From positions 6,898-70,897 of the forward strand of contig NZ_MQUS01000016.1 in NCBI RefSeq assembly GCF_001953885.1: a DNA stretch of 64,000 nucleotides, read 5' to 3'. The notes under the pieces were generated by a model. That model was not told where the DNA came from and did not search any database. It saw nothing but the letters and a program-made list of their open reading frames with translations. A program made the translations under genes and the position numbers. The stretch comes from Streptomyces sp. IMTB 2501. GTDB lineage: Bacteria; Actinomycetota; Actinomycetes; Streptomycetales; Streptomycetaceae. Shown piece after piece: positions 1-8,424 of the stretch. The stretch's first letter is position 1. Each line of letters opens with the position of its first letter.

Positions 1-75
1 CACGCCGAAGCCGCCCGCCACCACGATCTTCGCGGAGGTGGTGGCCCGGCCCGCGTCAGAGCTTGCGAAGTCCAC
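1..75 (-). CDS. cvnD: Conservon GTPase CvnD, N-terminal fragment
   Basis: Only the first 25 codons are in the window; the gene runs off the left edge. The visible start reads V-D-F-A-S-S-D-A-G-R, then KIVVAGGFGV, which is the beginning of the P-loop of the small Ras-like GTPases encoded by Streptomyces conservons. The GTG start has an AAAGGG ribosome site just upstream and overlaps the 3' end of cvnC by 20 bp, so the two are translationally coupled. In the family, CvnD cycles between GDP and GTP at the membrane with CvnA, B and C. The identification rests on the N-terminus plus the three conservon partners beside it. Confidence 0.9.
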   Translation of the reverse strand, partial: MDFASSDAGRATTSAKIVVAGGFGV

Positions 76-454
76 TGAGCACCCTTTCGAGCAGCGTCAC
101 GTCGGGAGCGCCGCCGTTGTTCTCGTCGCCACCCGGCTGGTGGATGGCGACCAGGCCGGCCTCGGCGAGGTCGGCGACCAGGATCCGGGCCACTCCGAGC
201 GGCATGGCCAGCAGCGCGGAGACCTCCGCGACCGACTTGACCTCACGGCACAGATGGCAGATGCGCTGGTGCTCCGGGAGCAGTCCCATGAGCGCTGCCG
301 GATCGGCCGTGGTGCTGATCAGCGCCTCGATCGCGAGCTGGTAGCGCGGCCGGGTCCGGCCGCCGGTCATCGCGTACGGACGGACCAGCGGCTGGTCGCC
401 CTCGTCCCCGTACGGGTCCGCGTACGGATCGTGATGGGCGGTGGGCGGGGTCAT
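56..454 (-). CDS. cvnC: Conservon DUF742 protein CvnC
   Basis: A 132-aa DUF742 protein. The start is the ATG beginning MTPPTAHHDPY, chosen because GGAGG lies 4 bp upstream; a frame open 12 codons further has no such site. Residues from about 25 on (LVRPYAMTGGRTRP) and the C-terminal winged-helix-like part (VAEVSALLAMPLGVARILVADLAEAGLV) match the family. DUF742 proteins are the third component of the CvnA-B-C-D signalling complex, thought to resemble a eukaryotic G-protein-coupled system and to work at the membrane. It lies between cvnB and cvnD in one minus-strand operon. The precise biochemical role of CvnC is unknown. Confidence 0.9.
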   Translation of the reverse strand: MTPPTAHHDPYADPYGDEGDQPLVRPYAMTGGRTRPRYQLAIEALISTTADPAALMGLLPEHQRICHLCREVKSVAEVSALLAMPLGVARILVADLAEAGLVAIHQPGGDENNGGAPDVTLLERVLSGLRKL

Positions 455-566
455 GAATCCTCCGGGCGGGACAGCAAGTCGGTCGGTCAAGCCGTCTTGT
501 CGGGGGCCGGTGGGGGGATTGTGTCGGCCGGACGGTGTTTTGGTGAGGTGGGTGGTGCCGGGGCGG

Positions 567-989
567 TCAGTGCAGCAGACTGCCTTGGAGTTCGGCGCGC
601 AGGTCCGGGGTGAGTACAGCCCCCGCGCGGTCGACGAGCAGTGCCATCTCGTAGCCGACGAGACCGATGTCGCACTCGGGGTGGGCGAGGACCGCGAGGG
701 ACGACCCGTCCGAGATGGACATCAGGAAGAGGAACCCGCGTTCCATCTCGACGACCGTCTGCGCCACGGTGCCGCCCTCGAAGATCCGGGACGCCCCGGC
801 CGTGAGGGAGGTCAGCCCGGACGCGACGGCCGCCAGCTGGTCGGCGCGGTCCCGCGGGAAGCCTTCGGACATCGCCAGCAGAAGGCCGTCGGCGGAGACC
901 ACCACGGTGTGGGACACCCCGGGGGTGTTGTCCACGAAGTTGGTGATCAACCAGTTCAGGTTCTGTGCCGCCTGGCTCATCGGACTCAA
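567..989 (-). CDS. cvnB: Conservon roadblock/LC7 protein CvnB
   Basis: A 140-aa roadblock/LC7 domain protein, the family that acts as a GTPase-activating or scaffold partner of small GTPases such as MglA and CvnD. Nearly the whole length is the domain: NLNWLITNFVDNTPGV, then VVVSADGLLLA and LAVLAHPECDIGLVGYEM. A TTG start at 989 directly follows the TAG stop of cvnA, with AGGAGCG a few bases upstream, implying translational coupling. An in-frame ATG three codons later is the alternative. Its short length and position between cvnA and cvnC are standard for a conservon. Confidence 0.92.
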   Translation of the reverse strand: MSPMSQAAQNLNWLITNFVDNTPGVSHTVVVSADGLLLAMSEGFPRDRADQLAAVASGLTSLTAGASRIFEGGTVAQTVVEMERGFLFLMSISDGSSLAVLAHPECDIGLVGYEMALLVDRAGAVLTPDLRAELQGSLLH

Positions 990-3900
990 CTAACGCTCCT
1001 GCTGGTGAGTGGGGCTCGGGTAGCTGCCGGTCTGGCCGCTGCCGGCCTGCCGGCCCTGAGCGATGCCCCGACGGAGATTGGTCAGCCGTCCGCGTACGTC
1101 ATCGGGCGCACGCGAGACCTGCGGACCGGCTTGGTGCTGTTGCTGCTGAGCCGTGCCCGGGACGAGGTTCGCCCGGGGCACCCGGCGCGGCAGGCCGGAG
1201 GTGGTGACACCGCCCGCGGCGGGCTGCCGGACGCGCTCGGCCTGCCGGACGAGTTCGTCGTTCGGCGAGGTACGCCAGGAGCCGGTGGTCGAGGCCGTGC
1301 CGTTCGCGTTGTTGTTGCCGCCGTTGCCGTTCTGGTTGCCGCCGAAGCCGCGCTGCGGAGCCGGGGCGGGCGCCTGCGGCTGCTGGGGCTGCGCCGGTGC
1401 GCCTCCCTGCGGACCGCCGTGGAACCAGTTGGTCTCCAGCGTGTCGTACAGCGGGGTACGGGCGTCCACCGGGCCGTTGGCCGGCGGCAGAGCCTCCGGT
1501 TCACGGTGTACCGGACGCTGCTGCTGCTGCTGCGGGGCGGGCGGGCGCGGGGCGCCGAAGTCGTCCCGGCCGGCCGGCTGCGGGCGCTCGAACTGGCCGG
1601 TGTGGGCCGGGTCCTGGCGTCCGGGCAGCGCGTGCTGCCCGGTGGAGCTGCCGTCGTAGCCGCCGTCGAAGCCCTGCGGAGCGGCGAACTGGCCGGTGTT
1701 CTGGCCCGTGCTGCGCGGGAGGTCGTCCGGTCGCGGCGCCGGCGTGCTGAAGACGTCGGAGCGGACGAACGGCCCGGAGTCCTGCTGCCCGCCGCCGGTG
1801 CGGTCGTACCCGCCGGGCAGCTCGGAGGCGTCCGGCCGGGCGAACTCGCCGGTCTGCTGCGGGTTGTCGGGACGCGTGAACTGACCGGTCTGCTGCGGGT
1901 TCTCCGGACGCGGGAACTGGCCCGTGGCGGAGGGACCCTGGTCGTCGATCCTCGGTATCTCCGCGGTCGAGCCCGGACCCTGCCGGTCGTCGATGAGCGG
2001 CATACGCGAGCTGTGCGCCGGGTCCTGCTCGTCGTGGCCACGCGGGGTGTCCAGCGCGGCACGCGACAGCGGGGCCTGGGTGTCGCCCCAGTCCGGGGTG
2101 CGCGGCTGGTCGGCGCCGGGCAGCTCGGCCCGCGCGCCGTCGCGCGGCGGCAGCTGGGGCCGGCGGCCCTGGTCGGAGCCGGCGCCGGGCCGCTGCGGGC
2201 CACGGCCGCCGAAGGCGTCCTGCGGGCCGCCCGGGTTCGCGGTCGAGAGGCCCTGCGGGGCGCCGGGCGCCTGACCGCCGAAACCGCCCGCACCGGCACC
2301 CGCGGGCAACGGCCGGCCCTGCTGCGGACCGCCCAGGCCACCGGGAGCACCGGGACCGCCCTGGGGACCGCGCGCACCGCCCGGCGCACCGGGACGGCCG
2401 CCCTGGCCCGAGCCGGGCAGCGCGGCCCGGGGACCCTGGCCGGCGCCGACCTGGCCGCGCGGAGCGGGACCGGCACCGAGCAGACCGCCACCGGCCGGGG
2501 CACCACCGAGGGCGCCGCCGTTGCCGGTCTGCCGCCGGGCCGCGGCCGCACCGGCGGCGGCCTGCGCGGCGGCGGGGCCACCGGTGCCACCGGGTGCGCC
2601 CGGCTTGCCCGGAGCGGGCTTCTTGCCGCCCTGGGCCACGTCCACGGGCAGCATGACCAGGGCGGTCGTACCACCGGAGTCGGACGGGCGCAGCTGGATG
2701 CGGATGCCGTGCCGCTGCGAGAGCCGGCCGACCACGAAGAGTCCCATGCGGCGGGAGACGGAGACGTCCACGGTGGGCGGCGAGGCGAGCCGCTCGTTGA
2801 TCGCCGCGAGGTCCTCGGGGGAGAGGCCGATACCGGTGTCGTGGATCTCGATCAGCACGCGGCCGTCGGGCAGCGCGTGACCGGTGACCTTGACCTTGGT
2901 CTGCGGCGAGGAGAACGAGGTCGCGTTCTCCAGCAGCTCGGCGAGCAGGTGGACGAGGTCGTTGACCACGCGGCCGGCGACCTCGGTGGTGGGCACGGAG
3001 GCCAGCTCGATGCGCTCGTACTGCTCCACCTCGGACGCGGCGGCGCGGAGCACGTCGACCAGCGGGACCGGGCGGGTCCAGCGCCGGCCGGGCTCCTCAC
3101 CGGCGAGGACCAGGAGGTTCTCACCGTTACGGCGCATACGGGTGGCGAGGTGGTCGAGCTTGAACAGCGAGGACAGCTGGTCCGGGTCGGCCTCGCGGGA
3201 CTCCAGTTCGGAGATGAGCGACAGCTGGCGCTGGATGAGGCCCTGGGAGCGGCGCGAGAGGTTGGTGAACATCGCGTTGACGTTGCCCCGCAGCAGGGCC
3301 TGCTCGGCGGCGAGGCGGACCGCCTCGCGGTGCACGTCGTCGAAGGCCGCGGCCACCTGGCCGATCTCGTCCCGGGAGTGCACACCGACCGACTCCACGG
3401 ACGTGTCGACGTCCTGCGGGTCGGACTCCGACAGCTGCTTGACCAGCTCGGGCAGGCGTTCCTGGGCGACCTTGGTCGCGGTCTCCTGCAGCCGGCGCAG
3501 CGAGCGGATCATGGACCGCGCCACGACGAACGCGCCGACCAGCGACACGCCGAGCACGAGGAGAATCAGCGCACCGGAGATGATGGCGTCACGCTGGGTG
3601 GCGCTCTTCAGCTCACGGGCCTTCTGCTCCATGTCCTCAAGCAGCGTGTGCTCGATCTTCTTCATCTGGTCGATCTTGGTCGAGCTGTCGTCCACCCAGT
3701 CCTTGTAGGAGCGGGCGTTCAGGGTCTGGATGCCGTCGCGGGAGTCGAAGACGCGCTTGGCGTAGGTGTCCGCGGACTCGATCGTCGGGTTGCCCTCGTC
3801 GATCGGCTTGAGCAGTTCCTCGGCGTTGTTGCTCGCGTAGATCTTCCGGAAGATCGCGATTTCCGAGTTCTCGCTCTGGTACGCCGACTGGCCGTACAGG

Positions 3901-4805
3901 CGGTCGTTCTCGGAGAGGTCGCCCTTGGTGGTGTTGGTCGCGGGCAGGGCGGCCGCGATCGTGGCGCGCTGTACGGAGGCGTACTCCTTGGCGGTGGAGA
4001 AGGCCGCCAGGGCGCGGGTGCGCGAGATCATCTCCGGGTTGCTGGACGCCTCGGCCATGTCCTGGGACAGGCTGATCAGCTGGGTGATCAGCCGGTGGTA
4101 GGACTCGATCGTCTGGGTCGAGTTGCCGTTCGCCTTGAACGCCGTCTTGCGGATCTTGGCGAGGTCGTCCAGCTGGTTGGCGAGACCGACCAGCGCGTCA
4201 CGGACGCCCTGGAGGTTGCCGTCCTTGCTGGCCGAGTCGATCTGCTCGGAGGCGTTGAGGAAGTTCTCACGGGCCCGGTCGGTCTTGTCCTCGTAGCCCT
4301 TGACCGTGTAGTCGTTCGCGCTCAGGCCGTGCGCCAGGGGACCGGCGGACTGGTCGCGCTCCTCCTGGAGCGCGGCGGCCAGCTCGGTGGCCTGCTTGGT
4401 CATGTCCGTGAGCAGCTTCATGTTGTCGAGCTGCTGGATGTCCGTGATGTTCTGGTCGATGCGCAACGCGCCCAGCGAGGTCGCCGCGACCACGGGCAGC
4501 GCGAGCAGCGACACCAGGCGCGTGGAGATGCGCCAGTTGCGCAGGGCCACCCGCGAACCGGGGCCGGAGGGGCCCTTGGCGGCCTTCACCGCCGGCGCGG
4601 GGGTGGCGCCGGCAGGGCCCGACCCGGTGGAGGCGGTCGGGGACGACACGCCGGGGCGTCCGCTGCGCTGACCGCCGTCCCCGGACGGGGCCGAGCCCGG
4701 GTTCTGGGCGTGCTGGGGCGAGGAGCTGCCCTTCATGGGGCCAGTCCCGTCGTGCGACTCCGGCTCCGCCGAAGCGCTGCCATCCCTCTTGAAACGTCCC
4801 TGCAC
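990..4805 (-). CDS. cvnA: Conservon sensor histidine kinase CvnA
   Basis: A protein of about 1271 aa, first gene of the conservon. After a Pro/Ser/Gly-rich N-terminus come a membrane segment at about 95-115 (STRLVSLLALPVVAATSLGA), an extracytoplasmic nitrate/nitrite-sensor-type helical domain, a second membrane segment at about 403-425, a HAMP-like stretch, a phosphoacceptor-like region near 551 (LDHLATRMRR) and a GHKL ATPase domain at about 610-720 (N box LLAELLENATSF, G box HDTGIGLSPED). The last 550 residues are low-complexity Pro/Gly/Gln with tandem NPQQTGQF-type repeats, presumably disordered. The GTG at 4805 (VQGRFKRDG) has only a weakly placed AGAGG; ATG at 4736 is an alternative. The ligand and any response regulator are unknown. 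Confidence 0.88.
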   Translation of the reverse strand: MQGRFKRDGSASAEPESHDGTGPMKGSSSPQHAQNPGSAPSGDGGQRSGRPGVSSPTASTGSGPAGATPAPAVKAAKGPSGPGSRVALRNWRISTRLVSLLALPVVAATSLGALRIDQNITDIQQLDNMKLLTDMTKQATELAAALQEERDQSAGPLAHGLSANDYTVKGYEDKTDRARENFLNASEQIDSASKDGNLQGVRDALVGLANQLDDLAKIRKTAFKANGNSTQTIESYHRLITQLISLSQDMAEASSNPEMISRTRALAAFSTAKEYASVQRATIAAALPATNTTKGDLSENDRLYGQSAYQSENSEIAIFRKIYASNNAEELLKPIDEGNPTIESADTYAKRVFDSRDGIQTLNARSYKDWVDDSSTKIDQMKKIEHTLLEDMEQKARELKSATQRDAIISGALILLVLGVSLVGAFVVARSMIRSLRRLQETATKVAQERLPELVKQLSESDPQDVDTSVESVGVHSRDEIGQVAAAFDDVHREAVRLAAEQALLRGNVNAMFTNLSRRSQGLIQRQLSLISELESREADPDQLSSLFKLDHLATRMRRNGENLLVLAGEEPGRRWTRPVPLVDVLRAAASEVEQYERIELASVPTTEVAGRVVNDLVHLLAELLENATSFSSPQTKVKVTGHALPDGRVLIEIHDTGIGLSPEDLAAINERLASPPTVDVSVSRRMGLFVVGRLSQRHGIRIQLRPSDSGGTTALVMLPVDVAQGGKKPAPGKPGAPGGTGGPAAAQAAAGAAAARRQTGNGGALGGAPAGGGLLGAGPAPRGQVGAGQGPRAALPGSGQGGRPGAPGGARGPQGGPGAPGGLGGPQQGRPLPAGAGAGGFGGQAPGAPQGLSTANPGGPQDAFGGRGPQRPGAGSDQGRRPQLPPRDGARAELPGADQPRTPDWGDTQAPLSRAALDTPRGHDEQDPAHSSRMPLIDDRQGPGSTAEIPRIDDQGPSATGQFPRPENPQQTGQFTRPDNPQQTGEFARPDASELPGGYDRTGGGQQDSGPFVRSDVFSTPAPRPDDLPRSTGQNTGQFAAPQGFDGGYDGSSTGQHALPGRQDPAHTGQFERPQPAGRDDFGAPRPPAPQQQQQRPVHREPEALPPANGPVDARTPLYDTLETNWFHGGPQGGAPAQPQQPQAPAPAPQRGFGGNQNGNGGNNNANGTASTTGSWRTSPNDELVRQAERVRQPAAGGVTTSGLPRRVPRANLVPGTAQQQQHQAGPQVSRAPDDVRGRLTNLRRGIAQGRQAGSGQTGSYPSPTHQQER

Positions 4806-5397
4806 TAGCGTCGCAACCTCTGGACCAGGCGCCCCTCCGCGTGAACGGAGGGACACGGTGTCGGCGTTGTGGAGAGCGCCCTGAAAACGCCCCCCGGTGG
4901 TCTTGAGTGACCGGCGCTGGTTCCCCCCTGTCTCACCGCCGCTGGTCGGCGCTGGTCGCGCCCCTGTGCGCCGGTTCGATCCCCGCGGCGGTCCGGTCCG
5001 TGGAATTCCAGCACAGTGCAGGATCTCCAACAAGGGCCGTGGTCCGAGCTGTGACCTCCGTGACGGGCTGTGAGTGCCAAGTCACCAGCCGTGGAAGCCG
5101 TTCCTGAATATATCGGGCATATCTCTGCGAGTTGCCGCTCGGTGTCAGGTGTCTGAGTCGCCATGATCAGGAGCGGAATGATGGGTTCAGGGGGTCAATG
5201 TCCGTTTCGCTGCGACGCGTTGCGGTGCGGATTTAACCGAATTGTCATCGAGGTCGTGAGCAAACTCACACGCAGATCGTGGGCAGTTGGCGCCGTCGGC
5301 AGGGAATCGGATGTTTAGCCTGACGCTTTACATCAGGGAGGAGTCTGTAAACAGACGACTCCGTAAACCCACCCACCAGAGGCACAGGACCACAACG
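4806..5397. other. Intergenic region upstream of cvnA and the small ORF
   Basis: About 590 bp separate the divergent cvnA and the small protein at 5398. Open frames here have no convincing ribosome site or codon bias. The half nearer the small gene is AT-richer than the surroundings. It holds an inverted repeat at 5256-5269, a GGAGTC...GACTCC imperfect hairpin at about 5339-5361, and two direct GTAAAC copies at 5347-5352 and 5363-5368. This is where the promoters of both units must lie; no clear -35/-10 pair could be assigned. Confidence 0.5.
5256..5269. promoter_or_regulatory. Perfect inverted repeat, possible operator
   Basis: GTGAG and CTCAC arms flank a CAAA loop about 130 bp upstream of the small ORF at 5398. 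It sits in an AT-richer stretch in the expected promoter area. It could be a protein-binding site or a small hairpin; no regulator can be named from sequence. Confidence 0.35.
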
Positions 5398-5592
5398 GTG
5401 AAGACGACGACGATGTTCCACAAGATCGCCAACCCGCGACGCACGACTCTGGCGCATCTCCAGGACGCCGACGAGCTGCAGACGCCCGAGCTGCCGGAGC
5501 ACTCCGTCGATCTCCCCACCCAGACCGCCAACCCGCGGCGCACGATCCTGGTGGACGTCCCGGTGGACGCCATGGCCCCGGCCGGAGAGTAG
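5398..5592 (+). CDS. Small protein with duplicated ANPRRT motif
   Basis: A hydrophilic protein of about 64 aa that I cannot assign to a family. The GTG start is preferred because AGGA lies 8 bp upstream; an internal ATG five codons later (MFHKIANP) is possible. The striking feature is an imperfect internal duplication: ANPRRTTLAH near residue 11 and ANPRRTILVD near residue 44, separated by an acidic linker (DADELQTPELPEHSVDLP). There is no signal peptide, membrane segment or cysteine. It sits alone between the conservon and the FAH-family gene, with no modification enzymes nearby. From memory, a small gene occupies this place in other Streptomyces. Function unknown. Confidence 0.65.
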   Translation: MKTTTMFHKIANPRRTTLAHLQDADELQTPELPEHSVDLPTQTANPRRTILVDVPVDAMAPAGE

Positions 5593-5777
5593 CCGATCAC
5601 GCTCCCGCGCCCAGCGGCCGGCCGGGCTCCCGCGGCTCACCTTTTCCGCTGAATTCCCGGGACCGCGTTTTCGTACGACGCCTTTCCGGGCCTGCGGCTG
5701 TGCCGAACGCCGGACGGTCCTACCGGTTAACCTGGGGCGTCAGTACGCCGGTTCTCAGTAAGGGGCGCAAGGATCCC

Positions 5778-6563
5778 GTGCGCATCGCCAGGTTCTCCAT
5801 CGATGGGAACGTCGCCTTCGGCGCGGTCGAGGGCGACAAGCAGGACGAACTCGTCCTCGACATCATCAAGGGCATCCCGTTCGCGGACCACGAGCTGTCC
5901 GGTACGAAGGTGCCGCTGAGCAAGGTCAGGCTGCTCCCGCCGATCCTCCCCAACAAGATCGTGGCGTTCGGCCGTAACTACGCCGACCACGCGCGCGAGC
6001 TGGGCAACGAGGTGCCCGACGCCCCGTTCGCCTTCTTCAAGCCGTCCACCTCGGTGATCGGCCCCGGCGACGACATCCAGTACCCGGCGTTCTCCGAGGA
6101 ACTGCACCACGAGGCCGAGCTGGCCGTCGTCATCGGCCGGATGTGCCGCGAGGTCCCGCGTGAACGCGTCAAGGACGTCGTCTTCGGCTACACCTGCGCC
6201 AACGACGTCACCGCCCGCGATGTGCAGAAGCGCGAGAAGCAGTGGGCCCGGGCCAAGGGGTTCGACACCTCCTGCCCGCTCGGCCCCTGGGTGGAGACGG
6301 ACCTGGACCTGGAGCGCGCGAACGACCTGACCATCCAGTGCACGGTCAACGGTCAGCAGCGCCAGCTGGGCCGCACCAGCGAGATGATCCACCCCATCGA
6401 GGACCTGGTCGTCAACATCTCCGAGGCCATGACCCTGCTCCCCGGCGACGTCATCCTCACCGGCACCCCCGCGGGGGTCGGCCCCCTGAACGTCGGCGAC
6501 GAGGTCGCCGTCACCATCGAAGGCATCGGCACTCTCACCAACAAGGTTGTCAAGCGTGGCTAG
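5778..6563 (+). CDS. Fumarylacetoacetate hydrolase family protein
   Basis: A 261-aa protein of the FAH superfamily, which hydrolyses or isomerises C-C bonds of small oxo-acids (acylpyruvate hydrolase, oxaloacetate decarboxylase and HpcE types) with a bound divalent metal. Metal-binding and core motifs are visible: KIVAFGRNYADHA, then EELHHEAELAVVIG (metal Glu residues), YTCANDVTARDVQ and the C-terminal GDVILTGTPAGVG. The GTG start follows AAGGA at 6 bp. The stop overlaps the gltX start by 8 bp, so the two are co-transcribed and coupled. The substrate cannot be told from sequence; linkage to gltX is genus-typical and does not reveal its pathway. Confidence 0.9.
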   Translation: MRIARFSIDGNVAFGAVEGDKQDELVLDIIKGIPFADHELSGTKVPLSKVRLLPPILPNKIVAFGRNYADHARELGNEVPDAPFAFFKPSTSVIGPGDDIQYPAFSEELHHEAELAVVIGRMCREVPRERVKDVVFGYTCANDVTARDVQKREKQWARAKGFDTSCPLGPWVETDLDLERANDLTIQCTVNGQQRQLGRTSEMIHPIEDLVVNISEAMTLLPGDVILTGTPAGVGPLNVGDEVAVTIEGIGTLTNKVVKRG

Positions 6564-8040
6564 CGCACCCGGCTCCCCCGTACGCGTCCGTTTCTGCCCC
6601 TCGCCCACCGGTAACCCGCATGTGGGCCTGGTCCGCACCGCCCTGTTCAACTGGGCGTTCGCCCGGCACCACCAGGGCACCATGGTCTTCCGCATCGAGG
6701 ACACCGACGCGGCCCGCGACTCCGAGGAGTCGTACGACCAGCTGCTGGACGCGATGCGCTGGCTCGGCTTCGACTGGGACGAGGGCCCCGAGGTCGGCGG
6801 CCCGCACGCGCCGTACCGGCAGTCGCAGCGCATGGACATCTACAAGGATGTCGCCCAGAAGCTGCTGGACGCCGGCCACGCCTACCACTGCTACTGCTCC
6901 CAGGAGGAGCTGGACACCCGCCGCGAGGCGGCGCGGGCGGCCGGGAAGGCGTCGGGCTACGACGGCCACTGCCGCGATCTCGGTGACGGGCAGATCGAGG
7001 AGTACCAGGCCCAGGGCCGCACCCCGATCGTCCGCTTCCGGATGCCCGACGAGACGATCACCTTCACCGACCTGGTCCGCGGCGAGCTGACCTTCACCCC
7101 GGAGAACGTGCCGGACTACGGCATCGTCCGGGCGAACGGTGCCCCGCTGTACACGCTGGTCAACCCCGTCGACGACGCGCTGATGGAGATCACCCACGTC
7201 CTGCGCGGCGAGGACCTGCTCTCCTCCACCCCGCGCCAGATCGCGCTGTACAAGGCGCTGATCGAGCTGGGCATCGCCAATCAGACCCCGGCCTTCGGCC
7301 ATCTGCCGTACGTGATGGGTGAGGGCAACAAGAAGCTGTCGAAGCGTGATCCGCAGTCGTCGCTGAACCTCTACCGCGAGCAGGGCTTCCTCCCCGAGGG
7401 CCTGCTCAACTACCTCTCCCTGCTGGGCTGGTCGCTCTCCGCGGACCAGGACATCTTCACGATCGACGAGATGGTCGCCGCGTTCGACATCTCCGACGTG
7501 AACCCCAACCCGGCGCGCTTCGACCTGAAGAAGTGCGAGGCGATCAACGGCGACCACATCCGCATGCTGGATGTGAAGGAGTTCACCGAGCGCTGCCGCC
7601 CGTGGCTGAAGGCCCCGTTCGCCCCCTGGGCGCCGGAGGACTTCGACGAGGCGAAGTGGGAGGCGATCGCCCCGCACGCCCAGACCCGCCTCAAGGTCCT
7701 CTCCGAGATCACCGACAACGTCGACTTCCTGTTCCTCGCCGAGCCGGTCGAGGACGAGGCCTCGTGGACGAAGGCGATGAAGGAAGGCAGCGACGCCCTC
7801 CTCCGCACGGCCCGCGAGAAGCTGGAGTCCGCGGACTGGACGTCTCCGGAGTCCCTGAAGGAGGCGGTCCTGGCAGCCGGCGAGGCCCACGGCCTCAAGC
7901 TCGGCAAGGCCCAGGCCCCGGTCCGCGTCGCCGTCACCGGCCGCACCGTCGGCCTGCCCCTCTTCGAGTCCCTGGAAGTCCTGGGCAAGGAGAAGACGCT
8001 GGCACGGATCGACGCGGCGCTGGCCAAGCTGGGCGCGTAG
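6556..8040 (+). CDS. gltX: Glutamyl-tRNA synthetase
   Basis: A 494-aa class I synthetase that charges tRNA-Glu with glutamate. In actinobacteria this is the non-discriminating type that also makes Glu-tRNA-Gln for amidation. The HIGH-like signature lies in CPSPTGNPHVG at about 12-22 and the KMSKS-like loop in KKLSKRD at about 259-265. The C-terminal anticodon-binding helices follow (LFESLEVLGKEKTLARI). The GTG start at 6556 overlaps the preceding gene by 8 bp. Three tRNA-Glu and two tRNA-Gln genes lie about 1.2 kb downstream, a noteworthy pairing of the enzyme with its substrates. A strong hairpin follows at 8055. Confidence 0.97.
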   Translation: MASAPGSPVRVRFCPSPTGNPHVGLVRTALFNWAFARHHQGTMVFRIEDTDAARDSEESYDQLLDAMRWLGFDWDEGPEVGGPHAPYRQSQRMDIYKDVAQKLLDAGHAYHCYCSQEELDTRREAARAAGKASGYDGHCRDLGDGQIEEYQAQGRTPIVRFRMPDETITFTDLVRGELTFTPENVPDYGIVRANGAPLYTLVNPVDDALMEITHVLRGEDLLSSTPRQIALYKALIELGIANQTPAFGHLPYVMGEGNKKLSKRDPQSSLNLYREQGFLPEGLLNYLSLLGWSLSADQDIFTIDEMVAAFDISDVNPNPARFDLKKCEAINGDHIRMLDVKEFTERCRPWLKAPFAPWAPEDFDEAKWEAIAPHAQTRLKVLSEITDNVDFLFLAEPVEDEASWTKAMKEGSDALLRTAREKLESADWTSPESLKEAVLAAGEAHGLKLGKAQAPVRVAVTGRTVGLPLFESLEVLGKEKTLARIDAALAKLGA

Positions 8041-8054
8041 CCGACCCAAGCATG

Positions 8055-8088
8055 AGGGGCGGTACCCGGAGTTCCGGGTACCGCCCCT
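8055..8088. terminator. Bidirectional hairpin terminator between gltX and the ParE-like gene
   Basis: A perfect 15-bp stem (AGGGGCGGTACCCGG and its complement) with an AGTT loop lies 14 bp after the gltX stop and 11 bp before the end of the convergent ParE-like gene. It has no long U tract, as is common in Streptomyces. Confidence 0.85.
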
Positions 8089-8098
8089 GTCGCGTTGC

Positions 8099-8389
8099 TC
8101 ACTGAGCGTCGGCTTCGTCGATCAGGTACTGGGTTTCGTCGAAGATCCAGACCACAACGACGACCATGATCGCGCCAGCCACCACGTATTCCAGCATCAC
8201 GCCAGGGGCCACATAGGCCTTGCGCAGATTGTCGTCCGGTCCCAGTGGCGCGGTCGAGGTCTTCCGGAAGGGGTCGCGGGCCAGTATGCGTACGGCCCTG
8301 TCCAGCTGGGACCGGCGCTCAGAGGTCAGGGCGTCGTACGTCGCACGGGCCTCGACGGTGAACTGGACGCGGTACTCGCTCATGCTCAC
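8099..8389 (-). CDS. ParE/RelE-superfamily protein without a partner antitoxin
   Basis: A 96-aa protein resembling the RelE/ParE toxin fold: an N-terminal strand (EYRVQFTVEARATYDAL), two helices (ERRSQLDRAVRILARDP), then the strand-rich end (LRKAYVAPGVMLEYVV, VVVVWIFDETQYL). Toxins of this superfamily cleave mRNA or poison gyrase. No antitoxin-sized gene adjoins it: upstream is a divergent HAD phosphatase and downstream the gltX terminator. It may be a solitary, possibly non-toxic, family member. Start: GTG at 8389 or ATG two codons later; neither has a good ribosome site. Confidence 0.7.
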   Translation of the reverse strand: MSMSEYRVQFTVEARATYDALTSERRSQLDRAVRILARDPFRKTSTAPLGPDDNLRKAYVAPGVMLEYVVAGAIMVVVVVWIFDETQYLIDEADAQ

Positions 8390-8424
8390 CAGTTTGCCAG
8401 CCGTCGGGCAGTACCGTCGGTGGT

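Noticed and set aside
441..4808. Very long plus-strand open frame (1455 codons) opposite cvnA
   Set aside because: It mirrors the high-GC cvnA gene on the other strand, has no family match and no ribosome site; the minus-strand protein has clear kinase domains.
5398..5592. Ribosomally synthesised modified peptide (RiPP) precursor
   Set aside because: No modification, protease or transport genes adjoin it; the duplicated motif alone does not justify the label.
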